Positions 1 through 6,418 of a DNA stretch of 8,951 nucleotides are shown one piece after another. The stretch's first letter is position 1. Every line of letters begins with the position of its first letter. The position numbers and the translations under genes were made by a program. Origin of the DNA: Pseudomonadota bacterium (GTDB lineage: Bacteria; Pseudomonadota; Alphaproteobacteria; Rhizobiales; Xanthobacteraceae); the NCBI GenBank assembly GCA_021779635.1, contig JAJYAH010000233.1:1-8951 (forward strand), in the 5' to 3' direction. Below the pieces are notes generated by a model. It made no database searches and was not told where the DNA came from. It saw only the letters and a program-made list of their open reading frames with translations.

Positions 1-373
1 GGGCCTTCGCCTTTTCGCCCGGCAGTGTGCCCGCTTCACTGGCAATCGACATCGCGGCGTTGAATTGACGAAACCCGATCGCGGCGAGTTCGCTGACGAG
101 GCCGGTCAGGTCGCCGAAATGATGGGTTGGCGCTGCGTGCGAGACGCCGGCCTCGCGCGCGACCGCGCGTAGCGTCAGGCCGGCCAGCCCGTCGCGCTCG
201 AGCACCCGCTCGGCCGCCTCCAGCAACGCGCCGTGCAGCGCGCCGTGATGGTACGGCGCGGCTTCCCCTGCGCCGGAAGGGCGGGATGCACTTCGTTTTC
301 GCGCCCGCGCCGGCGCGACATTACTCGCAGCCGACCGGGTGCGGGCTCGGGGGGCGCCGGGTCTTTTTGTCAT
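1..373 (-). CDS. TetR/AcrR-family transcriptional regulator, N-terminal part (cut by window edge)
   Basis: The minus strand reads open from an ATG at 373 to the window edge, giving about 124 residues. After an Arg/Ala-rich, probably disordered stretch (residues 1-40) comes a typical TetR DNA-binding domain: first helix from PYHHGAL (40-46) through LLEAAERVLERDG, then the helix-turn-helix LTLRAVAREAGVSHAAPTHHF (67-86, 'TLRxVAxxAGVSxxAPxxHF'). The YHHGAL start and SHAAP-HHF signature suit the TetR group with a WHG-type ligand domain, which would lie off the left edge. The ligand is therefore unknown. ATG 373 has no clear Shine-Dalgarno sequence, but a good promoter places the transcript start at about the ATG, so the mRNA may be leaderless. 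The frame stays open further upstream (ATGs at 442 and 448), but those starts would run through the operator. The gene is divergent from the oxygenase and probably represses it and itself. Plus-strand reading frames over this stretch are shadows. Confidence 0.88.
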   Translation of the reverse strand, partial: MTKRPGAPRARTRSAASNVAPARARKRSASRPSGAGEAAPYHHGALHGALLEAAERVLERDGLAGLTLRAVAREAGVSHAAPTHHFGDLTGLVSELAAIGFRQFNAAMSIASEAGTLPGEKAKA

Positions 374-379
374 TTCGGC

Positions 380-408
380 GTTATAGGCCGCTATTTTTAC
401 ACTGTAAA
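380..408 (-). promoter_or_regulatory. Probable tetR promoter, overlapping the operator
   Basis: On the minus strand, TTTACA (408-403) lies 17 bp from TATAAC (385-380), a good sigma-70-type match. The predicted transcript start falls within a base or two of the tetR ATG at 373, implying a leaderless or near-leaderless mRNA. The -35 box is inside the 19-bp palindrome at 393-411, so a regulator bound there would block tetR transcription. This is inferred from sequence only. Confidence 0.5.
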
Positions 409-411
409 GAT
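393..411. promoter_or_regulatory. Operator-like palindrome, upstream site of the oxygenase promoter
   Basis: ATTTTTACACTGTAAAGAT is an 8-3-8 inverted repeat with one mismatched arm position. Its inner 13 bp (TTTACACTGTAAA, 396-408) is a perfect palindrome. The same element recurs at 447-465, 2010-2028 and 2063-2081. It sits 20 bp above the tetR ATG and 5 bp upstream of the oxygenase -35 box. The likely binder is the adjacent TetR protein, by analogy with divergent TetR loci. Confidence 0.8.
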
Positions 412-416
412 TTCGC

Positions 417-445
417 TTGACGATTGCTGCGGTCGCCTGCATCGA
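417..445 (+). promoter_or_regulatory. Probable promoter of the carotenoid oxygenase gene
   Basis: TTGACG (417-422) is a strong -35 match. With a 17-bp spacer the -10 position is CATCGA (440-445), which is weak. The call rests mainly on the layout shared with 2010-2081: palindrome, 5 bp, CTTGAC, then a perfect palindrome just after the -10. The promoter is thus enclosed by two operator-like sites. Confidence 0.5.
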
Positions 446-446
446 C

Positions 447-465
447 ATCTTTACGATGTAAAGAT
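447..465. promoter_or_regulatory. Operator-like perfect palindrome, downstream site of the oxygenase promoter
   Basis: ATCTTTACGATGTAAAGAT is a perfect 8-3-8 palindrome, identical in all 19 bases to the site at 2063-2081. It lies at the expected transcription start, just upstream of the oxygenase gene. Its centre is 54 bp from the centre of the upstream site, about five helical turns, which would allow cooperative binding on one DNA face. Confidence 0.85.
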
Positions 466-483
466 AAATCCATGGAGCGACCG

Positions 484-1887
484 ATGCAGCAGCCAGCGAC
501 CACCCAAGCGGCCCGCACCAATCTGGCGCCGATGCCGATGGAATGCGACGCGCCGTTTCTGAAGGTTGTGGGTGAACTACCGCACGAACTCAACGGCACG
601 CTCTATCGCAACGGACCCAATCCGCAATTCGAGGCTCCCGGCGCGCACTGGTTCGTCGGCGACGGCATGCTGCACGCCTTCCACCTCGAAAACGGCCGCG
701 CCAGTTACCGCAACCGCTGGGTCCGCACGCCGAAATGGCAGGCCGAGCACGACGCCGGCCGCGCCTTGTTCGGTGGCTTCGGCCGAAAATTGCCCGATGC
801 GCCCGCCTCGATTACCCAGGACGGCGGCGTCGCCAACACCAACATCATTTTCCACGGCGGTCGCCTGCTCGCGCTGGAGGAGGGCCACCTGCCGACCGAG
901 ATCGAGCCCGGCACGCTGAACCGGCGCGGCTATTGCGACTATGACGGCAGCATCGCCGGACCTTTCACCGCGCATCCGAAGATCGATCCCGTCAACGGCG
1001 AGATGGTGTTCTTCGGCTACAACGCCGCAGGACCCCTGACGCCTGCGCTTTCCTTCGGATCCGTCAATGCATCCGGCGTGGTGACGCGGTTCGACCGCTT
1101 CGATGCGCCCTATGCCAGCATGGTGCACGACTTCATCGTCACCGAACATCATCTGTTGTTTCCGATCCTGCCCATTACCGGCAGCATGGAGCGCGCGATG
1201 CGCGGCCGGATGCCTTACGCCTGGGAGCCGGACAAGGGTGCCTATGTCGGCGTCATGAAGCGCAACGGCGCGCCTAAGGATATCGTCTGGTTTCGCGCCG
1301 AGAGCTGCTACGTCTTCCACGTCATGAATGCGTGGGAAGAAGGCGACCGCATCGTCGCCGACGTCATGCAGTTCCAGGAAGCCCCCTTGTTCAACCATCC
1401 GGACGGCTCGCCGACCGACCCGAAGAAGTCGCGCGCCCGGCTGTGCCGCTGGACCTTCGATCTCGCGGGCAATACCGACCGCTTCACGCAAACCTATCTC
1501 GACGATGTCACCGGCGAATTTCCGCGCATCGACGATCGCCGCGCCGGGCTTGCCAGCCGCCACGGCTGGTATGCCTGCGCCAACCCCGGTCTGCCTATGT
1601 TCGGCGCGCTGTCGGGCGTGGTGCATGTCGACGGCAAGGGATCGCGGCTTGGCCAATATCTGCTGCCCGCCGGCGATACCATCTCCGAACCGGTGTTCGT
1701 CGCCCGCGGCGATGATGCCGCCGAAGGCGATGGCTGGCTGCTGGCGGTGGTCTGGCGTGCCGCCGAGAACCGCAGCGATCTGGCCGTGTTCAATGCCACC
1801 GATGTCGAAGCTGGCCCCGTGGCGCTGGTGCAACTGGGGCATCGGGTGCCCGACGGCTTTCACGGCAACTGGGTTGCGGCGGCGTAA
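484..1887 (+). CDS. Carotenoid oxygenase family protein (carotenoid/stilbene cleavage-type dioxygenase)
   Basis: This is a 467-residue non-haem iron dioxygenase of the RPE65/carotenoid-cleavage family, which splits conjugated double bonds in carotenoids, apocarotenoids or stilbenes to give aldehydes. The N-terminal GTLYRNGPNPQF and HWFVGDGMLHAF blocks are classic. The four iron-binding histidines are all visible: H164 (AHPK), H215 (MVHDF), H279 (FHVMNA) and H460 (FHGNW, near the C terminus). The usual second-shell acidic positions are also present: LEEG (132-133), EFPRI (E345) and SEPVFV (E402). Length is normal and no signal peptide is seen, so it is probably cytosolic. I chose ATG 484 because GGAG lies 6 bases upstream. 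ATG 472 is possible but has no ribosome binding site. A TTG at 424 would put the operator inside the gene. Substrate cannot be read from sequence. It is probably controlled by the divergent TetR. Confidence 0.93.
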   Translation: MQQPATTQAARTNLAPMPMECDAPFLKVVGELPHELNGTLYRNGPNPQFEAPGAHWFVGDGMLHAFHLENGRASYRNRWVRTPKWQAEHDAGRALFGGFGRKLPDAPASITQDGGVANTNIIFHGGRLLALEEGHLPTEIEPGTLNRRGYCDYDGSIAGPFTAHPKIDPVNGEMVFFGYNAAGPLTPALSFGSVNASGVVTRFDRFDAPYASMVHDFIVTEHHLLFPILPITGSMERAMRGRMPYAWEPDKGAYVGVMKRNGAPKDIVWFRAESCYVFHVMNAWEEGDRIVADVMQFQEAPLFNHPDGSPTDPKKSRARLCRWTFDLAGNTDRFTQTYLDDVTGEFPRIDDRRAGLASRHGWYACANPGLPMFGALSGVVHVDGKGSRLGQYLLPAGDTISEPVFVARGDDAAEGDGWLLAVVWRAAENRSDLAVFNATDVEAGPVALVQLGHRVPDGFHGNWVAAA

Positions 1888-1923
1888 GCTGCAGTAACGG
1901 GCGGACTTCAACTTAACCTTTTC

Positions 1924-1954
1924 CGTCATGCCCGGGCTCGTCCCTGCCATGACG
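1924..1954. repeat. Imperfect palindrome downstream of the oxygenase
   Basis: Arms of 13 bp (1924-1936 and 1942-1954) pair with 11 matches around a 5-base loop. The ends are CGTCATG and CATGACG. It starts 36 bp after the oxygenase stop codon and has no T-tract. It resembles the CGTCATGCCCGGG-type intergenic palindromes common in Bradyrhizobium-like genomes (recalled, not searched). It may end or stabilise the transcript. Confidence 0.55.
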
Positions 1955-2009
1955 AGTTCGCGTTAACGCATCCTCGAAAAACGCAGTGAATTTCAACCCT
2001 CCTCACCTT

Positions 2010-2028
2010 ATTTTGACACTGTAAAGAT
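2010..2028. promoter_or_regulatory. Operator-like palindrome, upstream site of the membrane-protein operon
   Basis: ATTTTGACACTGTAAAGAT matches the site at 393-411 in 18 of 19 positions, with an intact right arm (GTAAAGAT) and a left arm with two departures from the perfect form. It is 5 bp upstream of a TTGACC -35 box, the same distance as at the oxygenase promoter. The same TetR protein is the obvious candidate binder. Confidence 0.75.
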
Positions 2029-2033
2029 TTCAC

Positions 2034-2062
2034 TTGACCCGCCTTCTTTCCAGACCTAACGT
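2034..2062 (+). promoter_or_regulatory. Probable promoter of the membrane-protein operon
   Basis: TTGACC (2034-2039) and TAACGT (2057-2062) are separated by 17 bp. The -10 ends directly against the perfect palindrome at 2063-2081, so a bound regulator would block initiation. The block AAGATTTC-R-CTTGAC is shared with the oxygenase promoter, while the spacer sequences differ. Confidence 0.6.
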
Positions 2063-2081
2063 ATCTTTACGATGTAAAGAT
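2063..2081. promoter_or_regulatory. Operator-like perfect palindrome, downstream site of the membrane-protein operon
   Basis: ATCTTTACGATGTAAAGAT, identical in all 19 bases to 447-465. Its centre is 53 bp from the upstream site. It lies at the expected transcription start, 19 bp before the ATG at 2101. Exact conservation of the palindrome against divergent flanks indicates selection on a protein-binding site. Confidence 0.85.
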
Positions 2082-2100
2082 TGGTCTCACGAGGCTGCCC

Positions 2101-2748
2101 ATGATGATCTTCCTGATCCTTGCGCCCTACGCCGCCTTCACCCTGCTGATGCTGGTGAGTTCGTCCGTGCTAAGCCTGTTCGCGGCCGCAGCGATCTGCC
2201 TGATGGTGATCGGGTATGACGTGCTTCGCGGCCGCTCCATCAAGCTGCTCGGCGCCGGCTCCGCGATCCTGTTCGCGTCACTCGGCGGCTACCTCACTTT
2301 GATCGATCCCGGCCTGAGCCCTTCGGCCGTCAAGCTGACGGTCGACTGCGGCATGTTGGCGATCGCGCTGCTGTCGCTGGCGATCCGCCGGCCATTCACG
2401 CAGCAATATGCCCTGGAGGTCGTCGACGCCGAAACCGCCGGTTTGCCGGGCTTTTTGACGGCAAACTATGTCATCACGGCGGTGTGGGCGCTGGCTTTCC
2501 TGTTGATGTTGATGGCCAACGCACTGATGATCTATCTGCCCGGGCTGCCGCTCTGGTCGGGATTGGCGATCGCCTTCGCCGCCCGCAACACCGCGCTTTA
2601 TTTCACCAGATGGTACCCGCGATACCGGCTCGCAAAATTCGCAAGCTCCGCCACCGCGCTGTCCGGCTGCCGACGAAGGCTTCGAAATTCACCGAAGCCG
2701 AGTGCAACGAAACCGGAAATTCAACGAAACTTGAGGACAAGACGATGA
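2101..2748 (+). CDS. Polytopic inner-membrane protein of unknown function
   Basis: A 215-residue protein with about six hydrophobic segments, roughly at 2-18, 21-38, 48-67, 82-95, 122-146 and 150-168. The loop RRPFTQQYALEVV (96-108) carries a PFTxQYAxE-type motif that I associate with uncharacterised bacterial membrane proteins, but I can assign no function. The ATG follows GAGG (2091-2094) by 6 bases. The last 30 residues or so are strongly basic (CRRRLRNSPKP onward) and look unlike a membrane-protein tail. They may be recently acquired coding sequence. The stop codon overlaps the next start as ATGA (2745-2748), indicating translational coupling with the septation-family gene. Transcription probably starts at the operator-flanked promoter upstream. 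Confidence 0.82.
   Translation: MMIFLILAPYAAFTLLMLVSSSVLSLFAAAAICLMVIGYDVLRGRSIKLLGAGSAILFASLGGYLTLIDPGLSPSAVKLTVDCGMLAIALLSLAIRRPFTQQYALEVVDAETAGLPGFLTANYVITAVWALAFLLMLMANALMIYLPGLPLWSGLAIAFAARNTALYFTRWYPRYRLAKFASSATALSGCRRRLRNSPKPSATKPEIQRNLRTRR
2684..2728 (+). repeat. Pair of 13-bp direct repeats at the 3' end of the membrane-protein gene
   Basis: GAAATTCACCGAA (2684-2696) and GAAATTCAACGAA (2716-2728) differ at one base. They fall in the codons for the odd basic tail of the upstream protein and just before the ribosome binding site of the downstream gene. This suggests former intergenic sequence now read as coding. Confidence 0.5.
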
Positions 2749-3296
2749 AAGACGTGTTCGCCAAACTCGCCGTCGACTTCTTCTCGACCATCGTGTTCAT
2801 CGCCGTGTACATGATCACCGACAATGTGGTGCTGGCGACCGGCGTGGCGATCGCCGGGGCCCTGGCTCAGGTGATCTACGCCCATCTCAAGGGCCAGCAA
2901 CTCGGCTTCATGACCTATGCCAGCCTGGCGCTGGTGATCGCGCTCGGCGGCGCGACGCTGTTGACCCGCGATCCGCGTTTCGTGCTGGCGAAGCCAGCGA
3001 TCGCGCATTTTGCGATCGGCGCGATCATGTTGAAGCGCGGCTGGATGCTGCGTTACATGCCCCCGATCGTGGCCGAGACCATTCCCGAATACGTCACCGT
3101 GGCGGGCTACGCCTGGGCCGCACTGATGTTTGCGCTCGGCGCCGGCACCATCGCGATCGCGCTGACCGGCGACATGAAATTGTGGGCGATCTATGTGTCG
3201 GTGGTGGCGATGGGTGCGAAAATCACGACCTTTGTCGTGCAGTATGTCGCGTTTCGCATGCTGGTCAGAAGCCGGCTTCGCTCCGTCAACGCTTGA
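2745..3296 (+). CDS. Septation protein A (YciB/IspZ) family membrane protein
   Basis: A 183-residue integral membrane protein with about six hydrophobic segments (roughly 10-26, 28-46, 55-73, 84-96, 117-140, 146-172). Length and layout fit the YciB/IspZ family (about 180 residues). Family-like features are the LxVDFFSTIVFxxxY start, the ALVIALGGATLLTRDPRFVLAKPAIAH centre (62-88, compare the GGxTLxxxDxxFIxxKPTI block of YciB) and LMLKRGWMLRYMPPI-like residues at 94-108. E. coli YciB is an inner-membrane protein linked to cell-envelope synthesis and division. Whether this copy does the same is unknown. Its control by the oxygenase-linked operators suggests a specialised paralogue. ATG 2745 follows GAGG (2733-2736) by 8 bases and overlaps the preceding stop. 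Confidence 0.85.
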   Translation: MKDVFAKLAVDFFSTIVFIAVYMITDNVVLATGVAIAGALAQVIYAHLKGQQLGFMTYASLALVIALGGATLLTRDPRFVLAKPAIAHFAIGAIMLKRGWMLRYMPPIVAETIPEYVTVAGYAWAALMFALGAGTIAIALTGDMKLWAIYVSVVAMGAKITTFVVQYVAFRMLVRSRLRSVNA

Positions 3297-3394
3297 CAAG
3301 ACGGTTGGGCTTGGGCGGCGAGATGCGCTATACCGTCCCCCCAAGCTATCCAGAACCATTCCGGTTTTGCGAACAAGAATGTGAGGAGACCAAA

Positions 3395-3691
3395 ATGGCC
3401 GTGGACGGAAACTGGAATATCGTCATGAGCACGCCGATGGGCGATCGCAACGCGACGCTGACGCTGAAGAATTCGGGCGGCGCACTGACGGGCACCCAGG
3501 CCGCCGAAGGCAATTCGACCGAGATTTTCGACGGCACGGCCAATGGCGACGACGTCGCCTGGAAAGTCTCCATCACCAACCCGATGCCGCTGACGCTCGA
3601 ATTCAACGGCAAGGTTGCCGGCGACAGCATCTCCGGCGAAATGGGGATCGGCCCGATGGGCAGCTTCCCGTTCAAGGGGACAAGGGCGTAA
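3395..3691 (+). CDS. Small conserved-looking protein of unknown function, beta-rich
   Basis: A 98-residue protein starting MAVDGNWNIVMSTPMG. I do not recognise a named family. Alternating polar and hydrophobic residues (WNIVMSTP, NATLTLKN, VAWKVSIT, LTLEFNGKV, DSISGEMG) with many Gly, Asn and Thr suggest an all-beta fold, perhaps a small barrel or sandwich. It contains no cysteine, signal peptide or membrane segment, so it is probably cytosolic. The start is well supported: GAGGAG (3383-3388) lies 6 bases before the ATG. It begins 98 bp after the septation-family gene with no clear promoter or terminator between, so it may be the third gene of that operon or have its own promoter. Confidence 0.8.
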   Translation: MAVDGNWNIVMSTPMGDRNATLTLKNSGGALTGTQAAEGNSTEIFDGTANGDDVAWKVSITNPMPLTLEFNGKVAGDSISGEMGIGPMGSFPFKGTRA

Positions 3692-3736
3692 AGCCATCGC
3701 TGGTCGTCCCGGCGCCTCGCCGCGGCACAGCGCGCT

Positions 3737-3778
3737 CCCTCGCCCCGCTCTTGCGGGGAGAGGGTTGGGGTGAGGGGC
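3737..3778 (+). repeat. REP-like hairpin element, forward copy
   Basis: A hairpin with 12-bp arms (3737-3748 and 3753-3764), one mismatch and a TCTT loop is followed by GGGGTGAGGGGC (3767-3778). It pairs in inverted orientation with the element at 3823-3889 and is related to 7994-8044. It lies 45 bp after the stop of the small gene. No T-tract follows, so it is not a classical intrinsic terminator. Confidence 0.75.
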
Positions 3779-3822
3779 TCTCCGGCCCGCGAGCATTGGG
3801 TTCGGGATGGGCGCAGTGCCCT

Positions 3823-3889
3823 GCCCCTCACCCGAAATCTTCGCTGCGCGTGAATTTCGACCTCTCCCCGCAAAAGCGCGGGGCGAGGT
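3823..3889 (-). repeat. REP-like hairpin element, inverted copy
   Basis: GCCCCTCACCC (3823-3833) is the reverse complement of the tail of the forward element. A hairpin with 12-bp arms (3860-3871 and 3878-3889) and one mismatch follows, ending 4 bp before the fumarase stop codon on the opposite strand. Elements in inverted pairs between convergent genes are typical of REP/BIME-type repeats. The hairpin could protect the 3' end of the fumarase mRNA. Confidence 0.75.
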
Positions 3890-3893
3890 TAAG

Positions 3894-5546
3894 TCAACCC
3901 AGATTCAATTCCTTGAAGAAGTCATTGCCCTTGTCGTCGATGATGATGAAGGCCGGGAAATCCTCGACCTCGATGCGCCAGATCGCTTCCATGCCGAGTT
4001 CGGGATATTCCACCACCTCGACCTTCTTGATGCAGTGCTCGGCGAGGTTCGCCGCCGCACCGCCGATCGAGCCGAGATAGAAGCCGCCGTGCTTCTTGCA
4101 GGCCTCGCGCACCGCCGCCGCGCGGTTGCCCTTGGCCAGCATCACCATCGATCCCCCCGCCGCCTGGAACTGGTCGACGAACGAGTCCATCCTTCCCGCC
4201 GTGGTCGGTCCGAACGCGCCGGAAGCGTAGCCTTCCGGGGTCTTCGCCGGGCCGGCGTAGTAGATCGGATGGTTCTTGAAATAGTCGGGTAGCGGCTCGC
4301 CCCGCTCGAGCCGCTCGCGCAATTTGGCATGCGCGGAATCCCGCGCCACGATCATGGTGCCTGATAGCGACAGCCGGGTCTTGATCGGGTGCTTTGACAG
4401 CGTCGACAGGATATCCTTCATCGGCTGGTTGAGATTGATCTTGACCACCTCGCCGCCGAGCGCCTGCTCGACCACAGGCAGATATTGCGCGGGATTATGC
4501 TCGAGTTCCTCGAGATAGACGCCGTCTTTCGTGATCTTGCCGAGCACCTGACGATCCGCCGAGCAGGAGACGCCAAGGCCGATCGGCAATGAGGCGCCGT
4601 GGCGCGGCAGCCGGATCACGCGGACATCGTGGCAGAAATACTTGCCGCCGAACTGCGCGCCGACGCCGAGCGACTGCGTCATCTTCAGGATTTCCTGCTC
4701 CATCTCGAGATCGCGGAAGGCATTGCCGTCGGCCGAGCCGTGGGTCGGCAACGCATCGAGATAGCGCGCCGAGGCGAGCTTCACCGTCTTCATGCAGAGT
4801 TCGGCCGAGGTGCCGCCGATCACGATCGCAAGGTGATACGGCGGACACGCCGCGGTGCCGAGCGTCAGCACCTTCTCTTTCAGGAATGCCAGCATGCGGT
4901 CGCGGGTCAGGACCGAGGGCGTGGCCTGGAACAGGAAGCTCTTGTTGGCCGAGCCCCCGCCCTTGGCCATGAACATGAACTTGTAGGCATCATCGCCCTC
5001 GGCGTAGATCTCGCACTGCGCGGGCATGTTGTTGGCGGTGTTCTTTTCCTCATACATCGACAGCGGTGCTACTTGCGAATAGCGCAGATTGCGCCGCAGA
5101 TAGGCGTCGCGCGCCCCTTCGCTCAGGGCCGCCTCGTCGTCGCCATCGGTGAGGACGCGCGAGCCTTTCTTGCCCATGATGATGGCGGTGCCGGTGTCCT
5201 GGCACATCGGCAACACGCCGCCGGCGGCGATGTTGGCATTCTTGAGAAAATCGAAAGCGACGAACTTGTCGTTGTCGCTGGCTTCCTTGTCGTCGAGGAT
5301 GCTGCGCAGCTGCTTCAGATGCCCCGGCCGCAAATAATGGTTGATGTCGCCGAAGGCTGCCTCCGACAGCGCCCGCAGCGCCTCGCGCGACACCACCAGC
5401 ATATCCCTGCCCAGCACCTTCTCGACCCGCACGCCGTCGGTGGTGATCTTCTTGTAGGGCGTGGTGTCCGCACCCAGCGGAAACAGCGGCGTGTGCTTGT
5501 AGGGCGGAACGGGCTTGGGATTAGGGATGGCGGTGGGGGCGTTCAT
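3894..5546 (-). CDS. fumA: Fumarate hydratase, class I (iron-sulfur, FumA-type)
   Basis: A 550-residue enzyme that interconverts fumarate and (S)-malate in the citric acid cycle, in the cytosol, using an oxygen-sensitive [4Fe-4S] cluster. The three expected cluster cysteines are present: C115 ([10 protein letters not shown]), C234 (GTAACPPYH) and C328 (GVSCSADR). Their spacings of 119 and 94 residues equal those of E. coli FumA (C105, C224, C318), and the length is nearly the same (548). Further hallmarks are [23 protein letters not shown] (181-203), the IGGTSAE motif (243-249), and in the C-terminal swivel domain [10 protein letters not shown] plus [22 protein letters not shown] 5546 gives the expected N terminus. 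The ribosome binding site is weak (GCGAG-like). Both neighbours are on the plus strand, so it is monocistronic. Class I fumarases are related to tartrate dehydratases, but the single full-length chain and context favour fumarase. The plus-strand frames over this gene are shadows. Confidence 0.96.
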   Translation of the reverse strand: MNAPTAIPNPKPVPPYKHTPLFPLGADTTPYKKITTDGVRVEKVLGRDMLVVSREALRALSEAAFGDINHYLRPGHLKQLRSILDDKEASDNDKFVAFDFLKNANIAAGGVLPMCQDTGTAIIMGKKGSRVLTDGDDEAALSEGARDAYLRRNLRYSQVAPLSMYEEKNTANNMPAQCEIYAEGDDAYKFMFMAKGGGSANKSFLFQATPSVLTRDRMLAFLKEKVLTLGTAACPPYHLAIVIGGTSAELCMKTVKLASARYLDALPTHGSADGNAFRDLEMEQEILKMTQSLGVGAQFGGKYFCHDVRVIRLPRHGASLPIGLGVSCSADRQVLGKITKDGVYLEELEHNPAQYLPVVEQALGGEVVKINLNQPMKDILSTLSKHPIKTRLSLSGTMIVARDSAHAKLRERLERGEPLPDYFKNHPIYYAGPAKTPEGYASGAFGPTTAGRMDSFVDQFQAAGGSMVMLAKGNRAAAVREACKKHGGFYLGSIGGAAANLAEHCIKKVEVVEYPELGMEAIWRIEVEDFPAFIIIDDKGNDFFKELNLG

Positions 5547-5765
5547 GGTTTGCTCGCAGGTTCGGGAGCCGGAAACGTCCGCTTCGAGACGCCGGCGGTC
5601 GAACCGTTCTAAGCACTTTTAGGGCAAAAGGAAGGTTCTGGATGTCATGCCGGCCCAGCATGTTTTCCCGGTTTACCCTTTCTGTCTTCCCTTCACCGAA
5701 GCATGAGACCCGCTCTTGCGCTAACCGTTGGTGGACGCTTCAATGCGCGCAAGGGGGCATTCACC
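5547..5765. other. Divergent intergenic region between fumA and the exported-protein gene
   Basis: About 220 bp must hold both divergent promoters, but I see no convincing -35/-10 pair for either gene. CATGC and GCATG half-sites flank CGGCCCA at 5647-5662. No operator-like palindrome of the 19-bp family occurs here. An in-frame ATG at 5703 for the downstream gene is less likely than ATG 5766. Confidence 0.4.
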
Positions 5766-6260
5766 ATGGCATTGAAACCTGAATTTCGCAGATCGAGCTT
5801 GCGCGCAGCCACGCTGGCGCTGCCGGCGGCGATGGCGCTGACCGTATCGGGCGCATCGCCGGCGCACGCCGATCGCTGCGACGATCTCGCCGCCCACCTC
5901 AAGGGCCAGATCGACGGTCTCAAAGTCGGCATCACCGCTGGCCGCGTCATCTATCTGTCGCATCCGCTGGCCAAAGAGCTGTCCCTCGGCTGCGCAAACC
6001 GCAAATTCAGCAACGAATTGTATGCCAAGGCCAACAGCCGCAAGCCTAAGCCGGAATTCCTCGATTTCGTTGCCGGCACTGCCGCCCTCATCTTTACTGT
6101 GCCGAAAGATGAAATGCTGAAGGGGGTTTCACGGTGCATGTCGCGGATGGGCATTTTTCGCGGCGACGATGTCTCGATGCGTTACCGGCGGCTCGACATG
6201 AATTGCACGCGAACCAAGACCGAAGCCGCGATTGCGATTTCGCGCGGCACGGACCAGTAA
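5766..6260 (+). CDS. Exported (periplasmic) protein of unknown function, four cysteines
   Basis: A 164-residue protein with a clear Sec signal peptide: basic start (KPEFRRSSLR), hydrophobic core (ATLALPAAMALTVSG, 14-28) and an AHA cleavage site, giving a mature protein from D36. The mature part has exactly four cysteines, C38, C76, C124 and C147, enough for two disulfides after export. It is otherwise basic and helical in appearance (CDDLAAHLKGQIDGLKVG near the start). I recognise no family. ATG 5766 was chosen because GGGGG (5753-5757) lies 8 bases upstream and it places the signal peptide at the N terminus. ATG 5703 would add 21 residues ahead of the signal. The two neighbours give no functional hint. 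Confidence 0.82.
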   Translation: MALKPEFRRSSLRAATLALPAAMALTVSGASPAHADRCDDLAAHLKGQIDGLKVGITAGRVIYLSHPLAKELSLGCANRKFSNELYAKANSRKPKPEFLDFVAGTAALIFTVPKDEMLKGVSRCMSRMGIFRGDDVSMRYRRLDMNCTRTKTEAAIAISRGTDQ

Positions 6261-6418
6261 GGCGCTGACAAAATCGCTGACATTTCGAGGGATATTCGAG
6301 CCATCCGTTCACCATAGCAGCCGGATCGCTCTTTATCGCCCGGGATTTACGATTCAGATTCATAAAGCCTTGGCCCTCGCCCCGTCACAGTCGGGCGAAG
6401 CAACCAAGGATCTTTTCG

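Noticed and set aside
424..483. Earlier start codons (TTG 424, ATG 472) for the oxygenase
   Set aside because: TTG 424 would place the second operator and the transcript start inside the gene. ATG 472 lacks a ribosome binding site, while ATG 484 has GGAG at the right distance. ATG 472 remains possible.
577..1950. A 457-codon open frame antisense to the carotenoid oxygenase
   Set aside because: It mirrors the codon pattern of the oxygenase in high-G/C DNA, shows no domain, and the plus strand encodes a complete enzyme with all four iron ligands.
3309..3346. GCTTGGG and CCCAAGC possible terminator hairpin after the septation-family gene
   Set aside because: The stem is only 7 bp with a 24-base loop and has no T-tract, so it is too weak to claim a terminator.
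4599..5612. A 337-codon plus-strand open frame across the fumarase gene
   Set aside because: It is antisense to a well-conserved fumarase with all cluster cysteines. The translation is low-complexity Arg/Ala/Gly/His-rich with no family features.
6090..6110. ATCTTTAC...AAAGAT resembling the 19-bp operator
   Set aside because: Only the left arm matches, the right arm is short and displaced, and it lies inside the coding sequence of the exported protein. It is probably chance.
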